Source: an uncultured Duncaniella sp.
GTDB taxonomy: Bacteria; Bacteroidota; Bacteroidia; Bacteroidales; Muribaculaceae
Length of the DNA: 64,000 bases
Assembly: GCA_910586665.1 (NCBI GenBank)
Contig: CAJUIX010000001.1
Location: 62,001-126,000, forward strand
Reading direction: 5' to 3'
Made by a program: the position numbers and the translations under genes. How positions within the stretch are numbered: position 1 is the first letter of the stretch; each line of letters opens with the position of its first letter. The notes under the pieces were generated by a model. That model saw nothing but the letters and a program-made list of their open reading frames with translations, had not been told where the DNA came from and searched no databases. Shown piece after piece: positions 35,515 through 44,718 of the stretch.

Positions 35515-36551
35515 CAAAAGTAGTGACAATGTACATACGGACCAACATAGCATCACTCATCCCCCTCCTCTCAGCTATGGCACTGACCTCGGCTTGCGGA
35601 CAAGGGGCCGACACACCGCTTCCCGAAAACGGCGCGACGGACGAAGTGCAGCTATCATTCTCGGCATGCATCAGCGGCGATGTCACCCCCGCCGGCAGGG
35701 GGACAGTGGAAGGCGACAGATTTCCCGCCAACAGCACTCCTTATATCTTCGGCACATGGATATGCCTGCATGAAGATGACCCGAAAGACTTCACCGCCGC
35801 CAAAAACGGCTACTCAAACCTGCGTACCGAAATGAGGGCCACCGGCAGTGGTGACGGATACAGGGAAGAATGGAGCTATGTGTTCGAGGACAGACCCCAT
35901 ACCACCCTCAACGTCAGCCGCGGAATCCCGATTGACATCTACACATTCCACCCACGCCCGCAGACCGGTATTATGGCCGCACGTCCTGACGCCGTCCCAT
36001 TCACATCTGGTCAGACCGACTGGCTATGGTCGGCCATAAGCGTGGAGAGCGACGAACTACGGAGCGACAAGAAAACCGTCAAACTCCGCTTCAGCCATGC
36101 CATGACATGCCTCGAAATAAGAATCAAAAGCCTCTACAGCGGCAGCAAACTCACTTCCATCACCCTCGAGGACAAAAAAATGAGGCTCTATAAGAGCGGA
36201 TACATGAACCTCGCCCGACAGGAATTAGTCCTGGACGAGACCAAACGGAGCGGATCTATTATGGTGACCTACGGGACACTGCTGACGACGTCCGAGAAGT
36301 CCTTCCAGATTCTAATTCCCCCCGTGGAGGGTTACGAGGATGGAGACTTTACCCTCTCCTTCATCTTCGACGGCAATCCGGCCAAGACACAGTTCAGCAT
36401 ACCCGGCCGAATGGACAACGGTGCCGCAGTCTCCGAATTTGCAAGAGGCAGGCGCTACATCTATAATCTGACACTCGATAACCACACGCGTTTCGAGCCG
36501 GCCGGCGTCGACGACCAATGGCTAACGAATGACTACGAGCTGATATTATGA
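35511..36551 (+). CDS. Fimbrillin-like lipoprotein 3
   Basis: This is a 346-residue lipoprotein with lipobox LTSAC (Cys29, or Cys23 if translation starts at the second Met). The fold signature matches fimbrillins: TPYIFGTWICL, the VKLRFSHAMTCLEIRIKS strand pair and the C-terminal RRYIYNLTL strand. It is translationally coupled to both neighbours through ATGA overlaps, which suggests fixed stoichiometry with genes 2 and 4. The exact role in the fimbria is unknown. Confidence 0.78.
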   Translation: MTKVVTMYIRTNIASLIPLLSAMALTSACGQGADTPLPENGATDEVQLSFSACISGDVTPAGRGTVEGDRFPANSTPYIFGTWICLHEDDPKDFTAAKNGYSNLRTEMRATGSGDGYREEWSYVFEDRPHTTLNVSRGIPIDIYTFHPRPQTGIMAARPDAVPFTSGQTDWLWSAISVESDELRSDKKTVKLRFSHAMTCLEIRIKSLYSGSKLTSITLEDKKMRLYKSGYMNLARQELVLDETKRSGSIMVTYGTLLTTSEKSFQILIPPVEGYEDGDFTLSFIFDGNPAKTQFSIPGRMDNGAAVSEFARGRRYIYNLTLDNHTRFEPAGVDDQWLTNDYELIL

Positions 36552-37678
36552 CACGGACCGCATCGCACATCATATCCATAGCCTGTGTATCGCTCATGAC
36601 CCTCTCATGCTCGCACGGCGACGCGCCCTCACCCTCCCGAGAGACGACGCGCTTCGGCATCGACACCCGCGCGGAGGCTGACGCCGTTACGCCGGGTACC
36701 ACATACCGTATAATGGCTTATAGCACAGGTAACTTTCAGTTCGTAAAGACCGGGACATACTGGCTCAAGGAGCTGCCACCGGAGGGAGATGTGGCCGAAC
36801 TGACTCCATGCCTTCTCAACGACGAGGGAGACCACATCGGCGACACCGACAAAGGAGAACTTGACGGACTGGCATCAACCTACAATATGGTCTTCGTGTC
36901 GCCGGGCGTAAGGAACAACGACGACGGATCGTTCAGCATTTGTTTGGAAACTGACAGATTCGTAGCATCCGAAATTCCAGAGGCCAAAAATCTCGGCGCC
37001 TACGGCCGGGTAACCATGAACCACCCGATGAAGGAATACCGCGCGCTCATCGGCCTTAATTTCTACAAACTGGCCAGCGATGCTGTCGACCGCTTTGAAA
37101 TCACCGACCTCAGGATAGGAGGCGCTGGCAATGCCGACGAAAAAGTGAAGCTCTTCCCCGCAAGCAGGCAGGTCGTGGCAAGCTCCGATGGAGTCATCCC
37201 TGTCACCCTGACCGACGAAAGTGCCGGAAACATCGCCGACTCCAAAGGCAACCCGCTCCTATTCAGCACGAAAGAGGCTGATATGGCCGCCGTAGTCCCG
37301 GCCGTCTATGCTCCCCGGAGCGTGGTGGCCGAGATAATCAAGACCGCATCCCCTAACTCCCTTCCCGAAAGCGACTACCTTGTGCTGAAATGCACCCTCC
37401 GACAGGGTGGACGCCAGGGAATCCCAGTCGAACTCCCCTTGACTGCAGAGATGCCGCAGATAATGCCTCAGAACAAATACATGTACCACATCGTGGTCAG
37501 CTCCAACTACATCAGCCTGTCAGTCACTGTCTATGACGACAGTCTCAACAACTGGGAGGCCGGTGGTTCAGACGACTGCATAATCGGCGCCCCCGACACC
37601 GTCCTGGGAACATGGAAAATCGTAGGGACTGGCGACGACTGGGAGCTGCAGCCGCTCCCGGAGCAGATAATCGGATGA
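36548..37678 (+). CDS. Fimbria-associated lipoprotein 4 (possible anchor or minor subunit)
   Basis: This is a 376-residue lipoprotein (lipobox TLSC, Cys21). It has the TYRIMAYS segment found in Mfa/Fim accessory proteins and a C-terminal KYMYHIVVSSNYISLSVTVYDDSLNNWEAG region typical of fimbrillin-like domains, but not the FTF-SH strand seen in genes 1-3. It is coupled by ATGA to gene 3 and lies 30 bases before the large tip-like gene. Anchor (Mfa2/FimB-like) is one option. I cannot decide between anchor and minor subunit. Confidence 0.72.
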   Translation: MTRTASHIISIACVSLMTLSCSHGDAPSPSRETTRFGIDTRAEADAVTPGTTYRIMAYSTGNFQFVKTGTYWLKELPPEGDVAELTPCLLNDEGDHIGDTDKGELDGLASTYNMVFVSPGVRNNDDGSFSICLETDRFVASEIPEAKNLGAYGRVTMNHPMKEYRALIGLNFYKLASDAVDRFEITDLRIGGAGNADEKVKLFPASRQVVASSDGVIPVTLTDESAGNIADSKGNPLLFSTKEADMAAVVPAVYAPRSVVAEIIKTASPNSLPESDYLVLKCTLRQGGRQGIPVELPLTAEMPQIMPQNKYMYHIVVSSNYISLSVTVYDDSLNNWEAGGSDDCIIGAPDTVLGTWKIVGTGDDWELQPLPEQIIG

Positions 37679-37708
37679 TATAAACATCAACAAGCACTTG
37701 CAGACAAT

Positions 37709-39970
37709 ATGAATATGACTATATCACGACTATACGGACTGATGTGCCTGACACTCCTCCTGGCGTCATCCTGTTCCGACTCCACTGATGCCCCCGACAG
37801 CGGCAATCCACCCGCCGGCTCCAAGGCAACGGTTAGTCTCTCGATTTCAGCCGTCCCGGTCACAGCGACCGACGCCGGAGTGCGGGCCATACCCGACGAC
37901 ATAGATGAAGGCACAGGAACCGATTATTCCATCAACGACTTCTGGCTGATGGAATACAGCGACGGAGGAACCCTCATTGGCTCCCCCCAGCACTATACGG
38001 CTGCCGACCTTACCGACGACGGCAAGATTGCCATCCCCCTCGTCCTTCCCGACAACGCCGCCTCGGAATACAAATGTGTCATCGTGGCCAACACCCATTC
38101 GGATATTTTAGGCTCAGCACTCGGCACCGATGTCAGCACCATCGACAAGCTGAAGGCTCTCTGCCGCAAAATATCCACGCAGGACGACCTATACAACACA
38201 GACACCCGCGACCTGCTCATGAACTGCGTGCTGCCGGTCACCTCCGCGACAAAGGAACTGGACTGCAAACTCTATCGCAATACAGCCAAACTGACCCTGA
38301 AACTCACGAACAGCGCCGGCTCGAAGGTGAAAATCAACTCCGTGCAGCTGTGCAATATCCCTGACCGCCAGTTTTATGCCGACAGACTCTATGCCACCGC
38401 CGCTGCTCCGAGTCCGACAACCACCCAGGCCGAATTTATCAACTGGGAAGTAGAGGAAGTAGTCATTGACGAAGGAACTGAACGGACACTCGTCTACTAT
38501 CTGCCATGCAATATCCGAGGCACCAACTCATCAACCCACCCGAACCAAAAGAACATCGAAGCGCCCGACTTCGCGACATACATCGAAATAATGGCCGAGG
38601 ACAAGACTGCCGGCTCACCGCTGCGCTACCGTTTCTACCCCGGCGGCAACATGACCAACGACTTCAACATAATCCCAAACCGACATTATACCCTCCCGAT
38701 AACGATCACCGCCAAGGGCAGCGCCGCCACCGACAGCCGAGTGGAGGACATGGGGACAATAGTCCTGCCCGAATCCAATTCCTATATTGTCAACCCGCTC
38801 AACGGCGGTGTGCAGTTAGTCCACTCTGTCCCTATCGGCCGAATCAACAAATTTTGGTCGAGCGTCGATGGACGGGTGACCAACGATGACGGACAGCCGG
38901 AAAACAACACCGTCGACAGCAACACCGAATGGGTGGCCGAAGTCATATGGCAGGATCAGCCGCAAAGACTCATCGACTTCTGTGATGCTGACGGCACTGT
39001 CATGGAGGGCAATACACACTACGCCGGCAAGGGCGTATCATACTTCCACTTCAAGCCTGTGACAGGGAGACATGGCAATGTGCTCATCGGCGTCAGAAAG
39101 GCAAGCGCCGGCAAGGACGCATATCTATGGAGCTGGCACTTATGGATTACGGACTACAACCCCGACCGAAAAGCCGCATGGAAGGATGGTGTCTACGCCT
39201 ACGAGGTGAAAGGAGGACAGGTGCACCGATATGAAAGCGCAACATGGAACAAGACTTATAAGAATAAATATATAATGGACCGCAACCTCGGAGCCATGAG
39301 CGCGAAAAGTTCGGAATATGAGAAATCCTTAGGCCTATATTATCAATATGGGCGTAAAGATGCGTTTCCCCATACAGAAACAAGGCTATATAACATTGAC
39401 GGCCAGGCACTTTCACCGACAAATTGGCAGCCGACAGAAAAAGAATGTATAGAGATAGTCTCTAATTCGGCATCAAATATTTATCAAAGTATAAAACGCC
39501 CATATTCTTTCTTTTATCTTACGAACAGCGATTGGGTAAAGGAGAATCCATACTATCTCAATATTTGGAATAATCCGAACTGGTATTCATCTGAAAACGG
39601 GAAAAGTATTTTCGACCCAAGTCCTCCTGGATGGAAGGTGCCTTATGAACGAGAAATATATGAGGTTTTATGGCGACATGATTATACACCCAATGCAGAA
39701 GACTTCTTTTTATATGGAGATAAAGGATATAAAAATGGATGGGAATGTTATATGGGTGGAGAACGGATTGGGGAAACGACATGGTATCCCGGAACAGGCC
39801 AACGACATCCGTCCAACAACCCTCTAAGTTCAAATAATTATGGCTTTTACTTATACTCAGCGACAGGCAACGGAATTTTACATCCTATCAGAATCCTAAA
39901 TCTGAAGATAAGTGCCGGAGATGCCACCCCTCGCTGTTTCGGTCTCTCCATTCGCTGTATCCAGGAATGA
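37709..39970 (+). CDS. Large fimbrial tip-like lipoprotein (DUF4906-like) with variable C-terminus
   Basis: This is a 753-residue lipoprotein (lipobox LASSC, Cys22). The N-terminal part resembles fimbrillin accessory proteins (FWLMEYSDGG, RNTAKLTLKL, RHYTLPITI). The C-terminal third (WSWHLWITDYNP, then YIMDRNLGA, YYQYGRKDAF, PPGWKVP and a final SIRCIQE) resembles DUF4906 and FISUMP-type domains of fimbrial tip proteins. From about 39240 to 39900 the DNA is clearly more AT-rich than the rest of the gene. As last and largest gene of the operon it is the best candidate for the adhesive tip; the ligand is unknown. Confidence 0.8.
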   Translation: MNMTISRLYGLMCLTLLLASSCSDSTDAPDSGNPPAGSKATVSLSISAVPVTATDAGVRAIPDDIDEGTGTDYSINDFWLMEYSDGGTLIGSPQHYTAADLTDDGKIAIPLVLPDNAASEYKCVIVANTHSDILGSALGTDVSTIDKLKALCRKISTQDDLYNTDTRDLLMNCVLPVTSATKELDCKLYRNTAKLTLKLTNSAGSKVKINSVQLCNIPDRQFYADRLYATAAAPSPTTTQAEFINWEVEEVVIDEGTERTLVYYLPCNIRGTNSSTHPNQKNIEAPDFATYIEIMAEDKTAGSPLRYRFYPGGNMTNDFNIIPNRHYTLPITITAKGSAATDSRVEDMGTIVLPESNSYIVNPLNGGVQLVHSVPIGRINKFWSSVDGRVTNDDGQPENNTVDSNTEWVAEVIWQDQPQRLIDFCDADGTVMEGNTHYAGKGVSYFHFKPVTGRHGNVLIGVRKASAGKDAYLWSWHLWITDYNPDRKAAWKDGVYAYEVKGGQVHRYESATWNKTYKNKYIMDRNLGAMSAKSSEYEKSLGLYYQYGRKDAFPHTETRLYNIDGQALSPTNWQPTEKECIEIVSNSASNIYQSIKRPYSFFYLTNSDWVKENPYYLNIWNNPNWYSSENGKSIFDPSPPGWKVPYEREIYEVLWRHDYTPNAEDFFLYGDKGYKNGWECYMGGERIGETTWYPGTGQRHPSNNPLSSNNYGFYLYSATGNGILHPIRILNLKISAGDATPRCFGLSIRCIQE

Positions 39971-39977
39971 AGAGATC

Positions 39978-42548
39978 TCAGAACGTGAAGTGGAATGTGA
40001 AGCGGAGGCCGCTCAGGCAGGCTCCGGGGTTGTTGCGGTAAGTCAGGCGCCAGGTGTAGTCGAGACGCAGGATTCGGAAGATATTGTCGAGACCGGCACC
40101 GATTTCCATATACGGGGTGTTGGTCATCTCCTGCGTCTGTGCTATGGCAGGAAAAGCATATAATTCCGGGTGTAGCCAGGGCTTGTTGCGGTCGCTCAGG
40201 TGTCCCCACACTCCCTTGAAGGTCACGGCCTCGCGCAGTTTCAGCTTCTTGAGTATGGGGATATAGTTGAGTATCGCGCCGTTGGCCCAGTAGGTGATAT
40301 CCCACTGCGCATAGGAGTCATTGATGAACTCCATCGGGTTGAGGCAGGAGAAGAGGTCGGGCACAAGCATATACGACAGGTTGGCACCCGGGATGAGCAG
40401 GTTGGGATAAGGCGAGCGCGACCACACATGCCCCCCTTTCACGCTGAAATCAACATAGCCGAAGGCCGAGAGCCAGAAGCGCTTGCTGAACGAGGCCTCA
40501 GTCACATTCAGGCCGAATGTGTTGCCCAGCGCACCCTTCGGGGCAAAAGTGTGGGAGAGTGTGAACACAGGCGCGTCGAGATTGATAGGCAGTCGCCCGG
40601 TCTTCATCTGATAGAACTTCTCGCCCGGGGCGTAGCGCAGCACCAGCCGCAACGAATTGAGCGTATAGTGCTCGAAACTTTTACCGGCACCGTTGACAAA
40701 GGTCATATAGGGGGTCGAATACTGGCGCTCGTTCTGCAAGCGCAGTTCCATCGAGAAGTGATTCTCCCGCTCCATTATATATTCAAGCTTGCTCACGCGG
40801 TGATATGTCTCCTGGCGGTCAGGCAGACGGCGGAAGGAGAGAAACATATTGTCGTCATTGTGCATGATCGACACCTGCCCGAGGCGGTCGAGGTCGTAGA
40901 GATGCGTCAGGCGCAGCGAATGGACCGGGAACTCGCGCGAATGGTAGCTCTTGTCGAGAAATGAATACTCCAGCTCACCCATATACTTCCATTTGTGGTC
41001 CTTGAAGCCGCGGGCTATGTAGCCGCGCCCGAACCATCGGGGCGAGAGGTTGGCCGTGGTCATGCCGCCGAGCCTCACGCGAAGCCCTTCAAGGGAGTTG
41101 TATGACATGAGCGAGGTCATCGGGCCGATGTCGAACTTCGACGGGTCGCCGGTCGGAGCATAGCCCGACACGAAGACCTTCACCACCTTCTCGGCCCAAT
41201 AGAAGACAGGGACAGAGCGCAGACGCGCCATCATCTGCTCCATAGAGTTGGCCCCGTGGGAGATTTCAGACTTTCGCTTCTCATCCCAGAATTTCTCCCC
41301 CCTGTACTCCGCACCTGTGGCGAGAATCTGGTTGGCTCCGCGTTTGAAGATACTCTCGTCAGGCGCCGGGTGGAAATTGTGGCCGTCGTAGACCGTGTGG
41401 CGCCGCCCGTAGATGCCCGGAGTGCCGGGCATGAGCTTCGCCTCGAGCATCATGTCGTCCTTCACCTTCAGGCGCGACCCGTCGGGAGCCTTCACATAGT
41501 CCTGGCGGATTATCAGCCCCTCGATGAAGTTGAGATTTATGTCGTGGGGCACCTGGAGGACTATGCGTTTTATAAACATGGTGCTGTCACCCACCGGGAC
41601 ATAGAAGCGGCCGGTAAAGCCCATAGTGCTGGCGTTGCGCGGCACGAATGTCAGCTCGACGCAGCGTGTCGTGTCGACCATCACCGTGTCCGTCAGATAG
41701 AATTTATAGAAATCCGGGGCTATGCGCGACAGCGGCGACACGAAACGCGTCTGAAGGAGCGTTATGTCGTTGTCGTAGACGTCGACCTCGCGGAGCACAT
41801 CCTCGTAGAACACCTGCATACTCTGTTTGTCGAGCATATCGTCAAAGCCGGAGGTTCGCAGCCCCTCTACGAACTCCTTCTCTGAATGAGGGTCCTTACG
41901 ATAGTGGACCGACGAGAGCTTCTCGCGCAGAGCCACGTTCAATATGGGCTTCCCCCACACCTCCGAGGTGTCGACATATTCCTTCAGGAAGGAAAAAGTC
42001 TTGTCTATGCCCCTCTTGGCGGAGTCATTGAAGTGGTAGTCGTTGATAGCGAGGTTTATACGCTCATATTTGTTATAATTATAATTGTCGTGACGGCGCG
42101 GGTCGTTGAGGTCCTGCGTGTGGCGTATGCGCTGCATGAAGTCGACAGCGGGATTGTTCTTCTTGGAGTAATGCTCCCTCTTTGGTTTGGCAATCACCTC
42201 GCCGAGCAGCACGCCTGTCGGGACGAGACTGATGTCGGCCTTCAACGTCGTCCCCTTGGCCCTGGCGGGGACAGTCTTGGTCGTGTAGCCTATGGAGGAG
42301 ACGAGTATACTGTCAAATGGGAGGGAGGTGACAATGGTATAGACGCCGTTGTCATCCGTCAGCACGCCGCGGTCAGTTCCTTTCAGCAGGACTGAGGCAA
42401 AGGGAATCGGCTCGTGCGATATGGAGTCACTGACCACACCCCTGACGGTGACTGTCGCAGCCCCGGCAGACGCAAGCGTCAGCAAAAATACAAATAACAG
42501 GATCGTGCGCGAAAGCGGTCGAAATCTGACCATGAGAAAATATTGCAA
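39978..42548 (-). CDS. DUF5686-like outer-membrane protein with carboxypeptidase-regulatory-like domain
   Basis: This 856-residue exported protein has a signal peptide (about 1-30) and a CarboxypepD_reg-like beta domain (about 33-120, GVVSDSISHEPIPFASV ... GVLTDDNGVYT). A long C-terminal beta-barrel-like region ends LRFTFHFTF, with a terminal aromatic residue as in outer-membrane proteins. It fits the DUF5686 family of Bacteroidota, function unknown, sometimes found with TonB-dependent systems. A Met at residue 6 (42533) is an alternative start. It is convergent with the fimbrial operon and divergent from the CYTH-YgbA gene. Confidence 0.85.
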   Translation of the reverse strand: MQYFLMVRFRPLSRTILLFVFLLTLASAGAATVTVRGVVSDSISHEPIPFASVLLKGTDRGVLTDDNGVYTIVTSLPFDSILVSSIGYTTKTVPARAKGTTLKADISLVPTGVLLGEVIAKPKREHYSKKNNPAVDFMQRIRHTQDLNDPRRHDNYNYNKYERINLAINDYHFNDSAKRGIDKTFSFLKEYVDTSEVWGKPILNVALREKLSSVHYRKDPHSEKEFVEGLRTSGFDDMLDKQSMQVFYEDVLREVDVYDNDITLLQTRFVSPLSRIAPDFYKFYLTDTVMVDTTRCVELTFVPRNASTMGFTGRFYVPVGDSTMFIKRIVLQVPHDINLNFIEGLIIRQDYVKAPDGSRLKVKDDMMLEAKLMPGTPGIYGRRHTVYDGHNFHPAPDESIFKRGANQILATGAEYRGEKFWDEKRKSEISHGANSMEQMMARLRSVPVFYWAEKVVKVFVSGYAPTGDPSKFDIGPMTSLMSYNSLEGLRVRLGGMTTANLSPRWFGRGYIARGFKDHKWKYMGELEYSFLDKSYHSREFPVHSLRLTHLYDLDRLGQVSIMHNDDNMFLSFRRLPDRQETYHRVSKLEYIMERENHFSMELRLQNERQYSTPYMTFVNGAGKSFEHYTLNSLRLVLRYAPGEKFYQMKTGRLPINLDAPVFTLSHTFAPKGALGNTFGLNVTEASFSKRFWLSAFGYVDFSVKGGHVWSRSPYPNLLIPGANLSYMLVPDLFSCLNPMEFINDSYAQWDITYWANGAILNYIPILKKLKLREAVTFKGVWGHLSDRNKPWLHPELYAFPAIAQTQEMTNTPYMEIGAGLDNIFRILRLDYTWRLTYRNNPGACLSGLRFTFHFTF

Positions 42549-42573
42549 ATAATTTCATTCTTCTTTAACTTTG
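42542..42573 (+). promoter_or_regulatory. Promoter of the CYTH-YgbA gene
   Basis: ATTG (42542-42545), a 20-base spacer and TAACTTTG (42566-42573) match the consensus with one change. Confidence 0.65.
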
Positions 42574-42581
42574 CAAAATTA
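42574..42581 (-). promoter_or_regulatory. -7 element of the DUF5686-like gene
   Basis: TAATTTTG on the minus strand abuts the -7 element of the divergent gene directly. Together they form a 16-base near-palindrome (42566-42581), so the two promoters overlap and should compete. Confidence 0.5.
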
Positions 42582-42663
42582 GTCATAAAACTCACCACTG
42601 CCGCTATTATATATGTTTTTTAACATATGTTTTCGGCTACGCGGCAACTGAATCCACCAAATA

Positions 42664-43404
42664 ATGGCAAAAGAAATAGAACGCAAATTCCTGGTCAGGG
42701 ACAGATCATTCATAGAGGCCGCCACATCGAGCCGCCACATCCGCCAGACCTATCTCTCGGCCAACCCCGACGCCACCGTGCGCCTGCGCATCGCTGACAA
42801 CCGAGCCTTCATAACCGTCAAGGGGCGCAACTCAGGTAGCGTCCGCGACGAATGGGAGTATGACATCCCCGTCGGCGACGCCGAGGAGATGGCCTCACGG
42901 CTCTGCGGAGGCTTCTCCATTGACAAAACGCGCTATATTGTCGAATTCCAAGGCTGGCGCTGGGAGGTCGACCTCTTCCACGGGCGCCACGAGGGGCTGA
43001 TACTCGCCGAGGTCGAGATGCCCTCCGCCGACTCCAATCCACCCCTTCCCCCCTTCATCGGCAAGGAGGTCACCGGCGACACGCGCTACTACAACTCTAC
43101 CCTCTCGTTGCCACCCTCCGAATCACGCATAGAAAAAGAAAAGCGCATCATCTCCCTGATGATACGCCTTTACTGCCGCCGCTGCGAGGGCAACTCTGAA
43201 CTGTGTCCCGACTGCCGGGAGCTGCTCGAATACGCATGCCGCCGGCTCAGCCGCTGCCCCTTCGGGGATAGAAAGAAATCGTGCCGCCACTGCGCCGTCC
43301 ACTGCTATTCGCCCGCCATGCGCGAGCGAATACGAAAAATCATGTGCTTCTCCGGCCCGCGGATGATATTTTTCCACCCTATCGAGACGTTCCGTCACCT
43401 TTAG
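42664..43404 (+). CDS. CYTH domain fused to YgbA-type cysteine-rich domain
   Basis: This 246-residue cytoplasmic protein joins two families. Residues 1 to about 150 are a CYTH (triphosphate tunnel) domain with EIERKFLV at 4-11, alternating charged strands (TVRLRI, FITVKGR) and the late EVEMP segment; these bind triphosphates with a metal ion. Residues about 155-246 match the YgbA / nitrous-oxide-stimulated promoter family, with KEKRIISLMIRLYC, CPFGDRKKSCRHC, HCYSP and FSGPRM. Ten cysteines (171 to 228) suggest a metal or iron-sulfur site. Stand-alone YgbA proteins are usual, and E. coli ygbA is controlled by NsrR. No frameshift or internal start separates the halves. Confidence 0.85.
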   Translation: MAKEIERKFLVRDRSFIEAATSSRHIRQTYLSANPDATVRLRIADNRAFITVKGRNSGSVRDEWEYDIPVGDAEEMASRLCGGFSIDKTRYIVEFQGWRWEVDLFHGRHEGLILAEVEMPSADSNPPLPPFIGKEVTGDTRYYNSTLSLPPSESRIEKEKRIISLMIRLYCRRCEGNSELCPDCRELLEYACRRLSRCPFGDRKKSCRHCAVHCYSPAMRERIRKIMCFSGPRMIFFHPIETFRHL

Positions 43405-43414
43405 GGGACAGACC

Positions 43415-44692
43415 TTACTCTCCAAGCCTCAGATCGGCCACAAGGAAATTGCTTCCGGCTATCAGAATCATGTCGTCGGCCCCGGCGCAGGCGGTCGCAT
43501 CGGCAAGGGCATCGTTGACATCAGGCATGACCCACCCCTTGAGGCCGAACTCCGACGCCTTGCGCGCAAGCTCGTCCGCCTTCAGGCCGCGAGGCACCGA
43601 CGGAGCCGAGAAATACAGCTCCACGTCACCCTTCACCTCCGAAATCTTGCGCAGAATAGCAGAGATATCCTTGTCGTTTACAAAGCCGACAATCAGATAG
43701 ACACTCCCACGGACGAATTCCGACAGCTGGCGGACAATATACTCCCAGCCGCCGATGTTGTGGCCGGTGTCACAGACCGTCAGAGGAGATTTCCGAATAG
43801 TCATCCACCGTCCCATAAGCCCGGTGTCGGCACATACATTCGCCAATCCCGCCCTGACAGCCTCGTCAGGGATATTGAAGCCCTGTGCGCGCAACTGTTG
43901 GAGCGCGCACAGGATTGTAGCCGTGTTTTTCATCTGGCACTCACCCCGCAGCTCCCCGCGCAGCCTGCCGAATGGTGTCGAAGGATACTCTATCCACTCC
44001 TCGCATATCCGACCCTCCACGCGGGGTGCGAATGTCAGCTCCGAGCCGACCTCGGCGGCCTTACGGATAAACACCTCGTCGCACTCAGGCTGTCGCTCGC
44101 CGATCACGGCAGGAACTCCCGCCTTGATGATACCCGCCTTCTCATAGGCTATCTTACCGAGACTGTCGCCGAGAAGCGCGGTGTGGTCAAGCGATATATT
44201 GGTGATGACGCTCAGCACCGGCGTGATGATGTTGGTGCTGTCGAGCCGTCCGCCGAGGCCTGTCTCTATGACGGCGACATCCACCCCCTGCTTCGAGAAA
44301 TACTCGAAAGCCATAGTCGACGTCAGTTCGAAGAAACTCGGCCTCAGTTCCGAGTCCATCCCCTGCCAGCGCACCACGAAATCCGTCACAGCCTCCTCGC
44401 TGATTTTCTCGCCGTCCACCCGGATTCGCTCGCGGAAGTCGAAAATGTGGGGCGAGGTATAGAGTCCGGTCCTGTAGCCCGCGCGGTGCAGCACAGCCGC
44501 GAGCGAGTGGGCCGTCGATCCCTTGCCGTTGGTGCCGGCAATGTGGATGCAGACATACTCTCGGTGTGGGTTGCCAAACATGTCGTCGAGGGCAATCGAG
44601 GTACCGAGCCCCGGCTTGTAGGCCGACGCCCCCTCGCGTTGGAACACCGGCAGAGAGTTATATAGAAAGTCTATCGCTTCATTATAGGTCAT
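43415..44692 (-). CDS. folC: Folylpolyglutamate / dihydrofolate synthase
   Basis: This 425-residue Mur-ligase-family enzyme adds glutamate to dihydropteroate and folates with ATP. The P-loop IAGTNGKGSTAH, the SPHIFDFRERI block, GLGGRLDSTN and HTALLGDSLGKIAYEKAGI are typical of FolC. The same frame stays open upstream to 45022, but that stretch lies over the chrA gene and has no family similarity, so the ATG at 44692 is chosen. It follows the chrA pair by 26 bases and probably shares its transcript. Confidence 0.94.
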   Translation of the reverse strand: MTYNEAIDFLYNSLPVFQREGASAYKPGLGTSIALDDMFGNPHREYVCIHIAGTNGKGSTAHSLAAVLHRAGYRTGLYTSPHIFDFRERIRVDGEKISEEAVTDFVVRWQGMDSELRPSFFELTSTMAFEYFSKQGVDVAVIETGLGGRLDSTNIITPVLSVITNISLDHTALLGDSLGKIAYEKAGIIKAGVPAVIGERQPECDEVFIRKAAEVGSELTFAPRVEGRICEEWIEYPSTPFGRLRGELRGECQMKNTATILCALQQLRAQGFNIPDEAVRAGLANVCADTGLMGRWMTIRKSPLTVCDTGHNIGGWEYIVRQLSEFVRGSVYLIVGFVNDKDISAILRKISEVKGDVELYFSAPSVPRGLKADELARKASEFGLKGWVMPDVNDALADATACAGADDMILIAGSNFLVADLRLGE

Positions 44693-44718
44693 AATTATAT
44701 ATTTGTCTGTTTTGTCTG

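Noticed and set aside
40200..41885. Two long plus-strand frames opposite the DUF5686-like gene
   Set aside because: They are antisense shadows; the minus-strand product has a signal peptide and barrel-like end.
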